Assembly: GCA_019414465.1 (NCBI GenBank)
Contig: DXLY01000076.1
Span: forward strand, 1 to 8,960
Length of the DNA: 8,960 bases
Source: Collinsella sp.
Lineage (GTDB): Bacteria; Actinomycetota; Coriobacteriia; Coriobacteriales; Coriobacteriaceae
Direction: 5' to 3'
A program made the position numbers and the translations under genes. Below, one piece after another: positions 5,246 to 8,960 of this stretch. Under the pieces are notes generated by a model. It was given only the letters and a program-made list of their open reading frames with translations. It was not told the origin of the DNA and searched no databases. Every line of letters starts with the position of its first letter. Positions within the stretch are counted from its first letter, which is position 1.

Positions 5246-5320
5246 TTTTCGTTGTGGGCGGGACGGTTTTCGCTGTGGACAGGATGGTTTTCGCTATGGA
5301 CGGTGCGGTTTCGCTGCAGA
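5246..5320. repeat. 21-bp imperfect tandem repeats, three full units and part of a fourth
   Basis: Units at 5246-5266, 5267-5287 and 5288-5308, each beginning TTTTCGYTRTGG, with neighbours identical at 16-17 of 21 positions. A fourth begins at 5309 (TTTCGCTGCAGA) and breaks off. One more isolated core TTTTCGCTG lies at 5347-5355. The period is a multiple of three, so all frames stay open through it, which explains the low-complexity reading frames here; I do not regard any as a gene. The array starts within two bases of the inverted repeat, so the two may form one element. Confidence 0.85.
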
Positions 5321-5371
5321 ATCGCCAGCCCGCCGCCCTCGTTACGTTTTCGCTGCATTTGGGTAAAGCAC

Positions 5372-5400
5372 CTGCTCCAAGTGGCGTTGCCTTGTATACT
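5372..5400 (+). promoter_or_regulatory. Likely promoter of gatCAB
   Basis: TATACT (5395-5400), directly preceded by TG, is a good -10 box 36 bases before the gatC start. A weak -35 candidate CTGCTC (5372-5377) lies 17 bases upstream of it. Transcription would begin near 5407, giving a leader of about 30 bases. No T-box or other aminoacylation-sensing leader fits in this space. Confidence 0.5.
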
Positions 5401-5435
5401 AGAGCGGTTTATCTGTTATGCGGAAGGGAGCGCCT

Positions 5436-5747
5436 ATGGCACTCAGCGAGAAAGACGTGCGCGGCATCGCCGAGTACGCAAAGATCGCACTGACCGATGA
5501 CGAGCTCACCCAGATGACGTCCTACATGAACGACGCCGTCCAGATGCTCGAGCCCGTCCTGCAATATGACTTACCCGACGTGGAGCCCACGTTCCATCCC
5601 ATCGGAAGCCTGTCCAACGTGATGGGCGACGACCTGCGCGAGCCCGAGCGCGACCTGCCGCTCGACGTCGCGCTCGAAAACGCCGGCAGCGCGCGCGACC
5701 GCTACTTTCGCGTGCCGTCCATTTTGGGAGAGGGGGAGAGCGAGTAA
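5436..5747 (+). CDS. gatC: Asp-tRNA(Asn)/Glu-tRNA(Gln) amidotransferase subunit C
   Basis: GatC, 103 residues, wraps around GatA and stabilises the GatCAB complex, which turns Glu-tRNA(Gln) (and often Asp-tRNA(Asn)) into the amidated form in the cytoplasm. The N-terminal helix ALSEKDVRGIAEYAKIALTD and the C-terminal pattern NVMGDDLREPERDLPLD then ALENAG and YFRVPSIL are typical, and the length fits the family. The ATG at 5436 is chosen because GGAAGGGA (5422-5429) lies 6 bases before it; an in-frame ATG at 5418 would precede that site. It is the first gene of the gatCAB operon, and its TAA shares one base with the gatA start codon. Confidence 0.95.
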   Translation: MALSEKDVRGIAEYAKIALTDDELTQMTSYMNDAVQMLEPVLQYDLPDVEPTFHPIGSLSNVMGDDLREPERDLPLDVALENAGSARDRYFRVPSILGEGESE

Positions 5748-7261
5748 TGGCGCTAAGCTTCGATTCCTTTACCGCCGCCCAGATCGCCGCAGGCGTTGCC
5801 GCCGGCGACTTTACCGCTACCGAGGTGGCCCAGGCCTCCCTTGCCGCCATCGAGGCGCGCGAGGGCGGGGTCCAGGCATTCCTGCAGGTGGCGCCCGAGC
5901 TTGCGCTCGAGGCCGCCGCGCGCGTGGATGCCGACCGTGCCGCAGGCAAGCCGCTGCCCCCGCTCGCGGGCGTGCCGCTGGCCATTAAGGACAACATGAA
6001 CCTCGTGGGTACGCGCACCACCTGCGCTTCCCGCATGCTCGAGAACTACCAGAGCGTCTACACCGCCACCTGCGTCCAGCGCATGCTCGATGCCGGCTGC
6101 CTGCCCATGGGCAAGGCCAATATGGACGAGTTTGCCTTTGGCAGCTCCACCGAGAGCTCGGCCTTCCACCGCACCAACAACCCCTGGGATACCGAGCGCG
6201 TGCCCGGCGGCTCTTCGGGCGGCTCCGCTGCAGCCGTCGCCGCGGGCGAGGTCGCGCTCTCGCTGGGCTCGGACACCGGCGGCTCCATTCGCCAGCCGGC
6301 GAGTCTGTGCGGCGTGGTGGGATTTAAGCCCACGTATGGCGCCGTGAGCCGTTACGGCGTGGTTGCCTTTGGCTCGTCGCTCGACCAGGTGGGCCCCTTT
6401 GGCCGCACGGTCGAGGATGTCGCGCTGGCCATGAACGCGCTTACCGGCGCGGGCCACGATCCGTACGACTGCACCAGCCAGGATTGCGCCGTCGACTTTA
6501 CCGAGCATCTCAACGACAGCATCGAGGGCAAGCGTGTGGGCATCATCCCCGCGTTTATGGAGGCCGAGGGCCTGACGCCTGAGGTCAAGGCCGCTGTTCA
6601 GCGCGCCGCTCAGGAGCTGCAGAACCAGGGCGCCGAGCTCGTGGAGGTCGACCTGCCGCACCTAGACGCCGCCATCGCCGCCTACTACGTCATCGGCCCG
6701 GCCGAGGCGTTCTCCAACCTGGCCCGTTTCGACGGCATTCGCTACGGCTATCAGGAGGAGGGCTGCGCCAACCTGTCCGACCAGAGCTCGCTGTCGCGCG
6801 CCCACGGCTTTGGCGCCGAGGCCAAGCGCCGTCAGATGCTCGGCGCCTACCTGCTGAGCTCGGGCGTGTACGACAAGTACTACTACGCTGCGCAAAAGGC
6901 CCGCACGCTCATCACGCAGGACTACGACGCCGCGTATGCCAAGGTGGACACCATCCTCATGCCCGCCTCGCCGCGCACGGCCTTTAAGTTTGGCGAGATT
7001 AGCGACCCCACGCAGATGTACCTTTCCGACCTGTACACCATTTCGCTCAACATCTGCGGCAACGGTGGTATCTCGGTGCCGCTGGGCCTGGGCGAGGATA
7101 CCCAGCTGCCCGTTTCTGCCCAGCTGGTGGGTCCGGCCTTTAAGGACCGTCAACTGCTCACGTTTGCCCGCGCCCTGGAGCGCGGCTTTGCCGATGCCGC
7201 CACGGGTGCGCCCGCGCTTTCCGTCGCGCCCGATTTTGCCGGGAAGGGAGGCGAGCTGTAA
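5747..7261 (+). CDS. gatA: Asp-tRNA(Asn)/Glu-tRNA(Gln) amidotransferase subunit A
   Basis: GatA, 504 residues, is the glutaminase subunit: it frees ammonia from glutamine and channels it to GatB. The amidase signature is complete. Catalytic Lys81 (PLAIKDN), cis-Ser156 (GGSSGGSAAA) and nucleophile Ser180 (SDTGGSIRQPA) keep the same spacing as in the well-studied Staphylococcus aureus enzyme (Lys79, Ser154, Ser178). FKPTYGAVSRYGVVAFGSSL and DQVGP follow. Length is slightly above the usual 485. The start codon overlaps the gatC stop by one base (TAATG), and GAGAGGGGGAGAG just upstream supplies the ribosome binding site. It overlaps gatB in the same way, indicating coupled translation and equal subunit output. 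Confidence 0.98.
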   Translation: MALSFDSFTAAQIAAGVAAGDFTATEVAQASLAAIEAREGGVQAFLQVAPELALEAAARVDADRAAGKPLPPLAGVPLAIKDNMNLVGTRTTCASRMLENYQSVYTATCVQRMLDAGCLPMGKANMDEFAFGSSTESSAFHRTNNPWDTERVPGGSSGGSAAAVAAGEVALSLGSDTGGSIRQPASLCGVVGFKPTYGAVSRYGVVAFGSSLDQVGPFGRTVEDVALAMNALTGAGHDPYDCTSQDCAVDFTEHLNDSIEGKRVGIIPAFMEAEGLTPEVKAAVQRAAQELQNQGAELVEVDLPHLDAAIAAYYVIGPAEAFSNLARFDGIRYGYQEEGCANLSDQSSLSRAHGFGAEAKRRQMLGAYLLSSGVYDKYYYAAQKARTLITQDYDAAYAKVDTILMPASPRTAFKFGEISDPTQMYLSDLYTISLNICGNGGISVPLGLGEDTQLPVSAQLVGPAFKDRQLLTFARALERGFADAATGAPALSVAPDFAGKGGEL

Positions 7262-8937
7262 TGAAGGAGCTTTCCGAGGTCCTGCAGGATTGGGAGGCCG
7301 TGATCGGCCTGGAGATCCATACTGAGCTCACCGCACTCGATACCAAGATGTTCTGCAACTGCAAGCTCAGCCACGATGACGAGCCCAACGCCAACGTGTG
7401 CCCGGTGTGCCTGGGCCTGCCCGGCGCCCTGCCGGTGCCCAACAAGCGCGCCATCGAGAGCATCGTCAAGGCCGGTCTCGCCACCAACTGCGAGATCCAG
7501 CGTCACTCGATGTTCTACCGCAAGCACTACTTCTATCCCGACATGGCCAAGAACTTCCAGACCACGCAGGGTCCGGTCGCCTTTGCCATGTACGGCCACC
7601 TGGATCTGGACGTGACCGGTCGCGGTGCCGCCGAGCGCCCCGACTGCGCGTTTGGCGAGGCCGAGGCACAGAGCCTGGCGAGTGCTTCGGCCAACGCCGA
7701 GGGCCTGTCCACGTCCATGACGTCGACCATGCGCGAGGGCAACCAGCGCGCCGGCCACCTGGCCAGCTACGACGCGTCCAACCTGCAGATGCCCGAACGT
7801 CGCGAGGACGGTTCCTACACGGTGCCCATCCGCATCCTGCGCATCCACATGGAGGAGGACGCCGCCAAGATGGTGCACGTGGGCGGTGCCGAGGGCCGCA
7901 TTACCGCCGCGGCCGAGTCGCTCGTCGACTACAACCGCTGCGGCACGCCGCTCATCGAGCTCGTCACCGAGCCCGACCTGCGCACGCCCGAGGAGGCTCG
8001 CCTGTTTATGGAGAAGCTCCGTCGCATCTTTGTGACGCTGGGCATTTCGGACTGCTCTATGGAGAAGGGTTCCATGCGCTGCGACGGCAACGTATCGCTG
8101 CGCCGCCGCGGCGAGACCAAGCTGGGCACCAAGACCGAGCTCAAGAACCTCAACTCGTTTAAGAGCCTGCACGACGGCCTTGCCTACGAGATTTGCCGCC
8201 AGGCCGAGGTACTCGAGGAGGGCGGCATCATCTACCAAGAGACCCGCCACTGGGAGCCCAGCCGCAAGCGCACCGTGGTCATGCGTGTGAAGGAGACGGC
8301 TGACGACTATCGTCTGTTCCCCGACCCCGATCTGGCGCCGTTCGATCTGGACGACGAGTTCATCGACCGCTGCCGTGGCGAGATTCCCGAGCTGCCCGAT
8401 GCCAAGCGCGCCCGTTTTGAGGCCGACTTTGGCATTAAGGCTGCCGATGCCGAGCAAATCGCGGGCGACCCCGAGTTTGCCGAGTTCTTTGAGGCCGCCG
8501 CTGCCGGCATGGCTGGCAAGGAGGCCCAGACGGTCGCGAACCTGCTGGTCAACGAGATGATCGCCTACCTTAAGGGCGCGGGCGTGTCGCTCGCCGAGTC
8601 CGGCATCGCGCCGGCTCAGGTGGCGGCTCTTGCCAAGCTGCTGGCGACCGATGCCATTAGCTCCAACCAGGCGCACGAGGTCTTTGAGGCCATGGCCCAG
8701 ACCGGCGACGATCCCAACAAGATCGTCGACGAGCGCGGTATGCGTCAGGTGAGCGATGCCGGCGCGCTGCAGCCGATCGTGGACGAAGTGCTGGCAAACT
8801 GTGCCGATCAGGCGCAGCAGTATCGTGACGGCAACCAGAAGGTCATTGGCTTTTTGGTGGGCCAGTGCATGAAGGCGAGCCGCGGCAAGGGCAACCCGAA
8901 GCTCTTCAACGAGTTGCTGAGAAAGGCGCTCGCGTAG
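7261..8937 (+). CDS. gatB: Asp-tRNA(Asn)/Glu-tRNA(Gln) amidotransferase subunit B, with an internal insertion
   Basis: GatB, 558 residues, binds the mischarged tRNA, phosphorylates the acyl group with ATP and transfers the ammonia. The cradle domain begins VIGLEIHTEL; Cys32, Cys34, Cys47 and Cys50 (FCNC, CPVC) form the zinc site found in many GatBs. YRKHYFYPDMAKNFQ, HMEEDAAK, LVDYNRCGTPLIELV and MRCDGNVSLR are conserved catalytic-domain blocks; the tail carrying YQ-like helices ends with GFLVGQCMKASRGKGNPK, the YqeY/tail domain signature. Usual length is about 475-500. The extra length is mainly at residues 121-183, between GHLDLDVTG and the VPIRILRIHMEEDA segment, a loop that is very short in S. 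aureus GatB. The insert is Ala/Ser/Glu-rich and in the same base composition, so it is not a frameshift. ATG overlaps the gatA stop by one base, with GGGAAGGGAGG upstream. Confidence 0.97.
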   Translation: MKELSEVLQDWEAVIGLEIHTELTALDTKMFCNCKLSHDDEPNANVCPVCLGLPGALPVPNKRAIESIVKAGLATNCEIQRHSMFYRKHYFYPDMAKNFQTTQGPVAFAMYGHLDLDVTGRGAAERPDCAFGEAEAQSLASASANAEGLSTSMTSTMREGNQRAGHLASYDASNLQMPERREDGSYTVPIRILRIHMEEDAAKMVHVGGAEGRITAAAESLVDYNRCGTPLIELVTEPDLRTPEEARLFMEKLRRIFVTLGISDCSMEKGSMRCDGNVSLRRRGETKLGTKTELKNLNSFKSLHDGLAYEICRQAEVLEEGGIIYQETRHWEPSRKRTVVMRVKETADDYRLFPDPDLAPFDLDDEFIDRCRGEIPELPDAKRARFEADFGIKAADAEQIAGDPEFAEFFEAAAAGMAGKEAQTVANLLVNEMIAYLKGAGVSLAESGIAPAQVAALAKLLATDAISSNQAHEVFEAMAQTGDDPNKIVDERGMRQVSDAGALQPIVDEVLANCADQAQQYRDGNQKVIGFLVGQCMKASRGKGNPKLFNELLRKALA

Positions 8938-8947
8938 ACTCACGGGC

Positions 8948-8960
8948 GGGGAAGGCCCCC
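8948..8960 (+). terminator. Possible start of the gatCAB terminator, cut by the window end
   Basis: GGGG (8948-8951) could pair with CCCC (8956-8959) around AAGG, ten bases after the gatB stop codon. The window ends at this point, so the stem length and any T run cannot be seen. Confidence 0.3.

Noticed and set aside
5246..5320. Short CRISPR array
   Set aside because: The units are joined head to tail without spacers, differ from each other at 4-5 positions, and no cas gene is in the window.
5143..5358. Minus-strand frame with HSEN-type 7-residue repeats
   Set aside because: The repeats follow from the 21-bp DNA repeats, all frames are open there, and no good ribosome binding site or known domain is present.
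7150..8943. Long minus-strand open frame (597 codons) opposite gatB
   Set aside because: It is a shadow of gatB caused by high G+C at third codon positions; its protein is a low-complexity mix rich in Leu, Gly, His, Val and Ala, while gatB on the + strand has clear family motifs.

Overview
The window is G+C-rich, with dense same-strand coding, a gatC-gatA-gatB operon and class C (pilin-type) sortases with an LPXTG sorting signal. This points to a Gram-positive actinobacterium. Overall style suggests a gut Coriobacteriia member such as Collinsella, but that is inference; there is no rRNA or other decisive marker. The first 28 bases are Nextera library adapter, not genome, so the natural sequence begins at base 29 and the contig end is artificial.

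Layout, all main genes on the + strand. Left half (29-5125) is an accessory pilus/sortase region: the last codons of a probable cell-wall-anchored protein (30-101), a class C sortase (266-1405), a decayed 3' piece of a GH4 phospho-glycosidase gene (1452-1769) with hairpins behind it, a noncoding stretch, the 3' end of an LPXTG pilin with no start (about 2132-2587) followed by a strong intrinsic terminator (2689-2726), a 370-base hairpin-rich spacer, a MarR-like winged-helix gene (3096-4064) whose 3' end overlaps a 14-codon stub that resembles the beginning of an AbiEii-type nucleotidyltransferase, and a second class C sortase (4187-5125). Right half (5436-8937) is core housekeeping: gatC, gatA and gatB, each overlapping the next by one base.

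Functionally, class C sortases cross-link pilin subunits at LPXTG-type signals, so the two sortases, the wall-protein tail and the pilin fragment belong to one theme. Several pieces are broken or orphaned: a pilin without a 5' end, a GH4 tail without a body, and a regulator without its usual toxin-like partner. The region therefore looks like a rearranging island next to the conserved gatCAB operon. Between island and operon (5126-5435) lies an unusual repeat block: a perfect 15-bp inverted repeat with a palindrome in its loop, followed by three 21-bp imperfect tandem repeats.

I found no convincing completely new multi-gene system. The best leads are the winged-helix gene with its apparent toxin stub, the repeat block at 5139-5320, the roughly 60-residue insertion in GatB, and the promoterless 3' pilin cassette.
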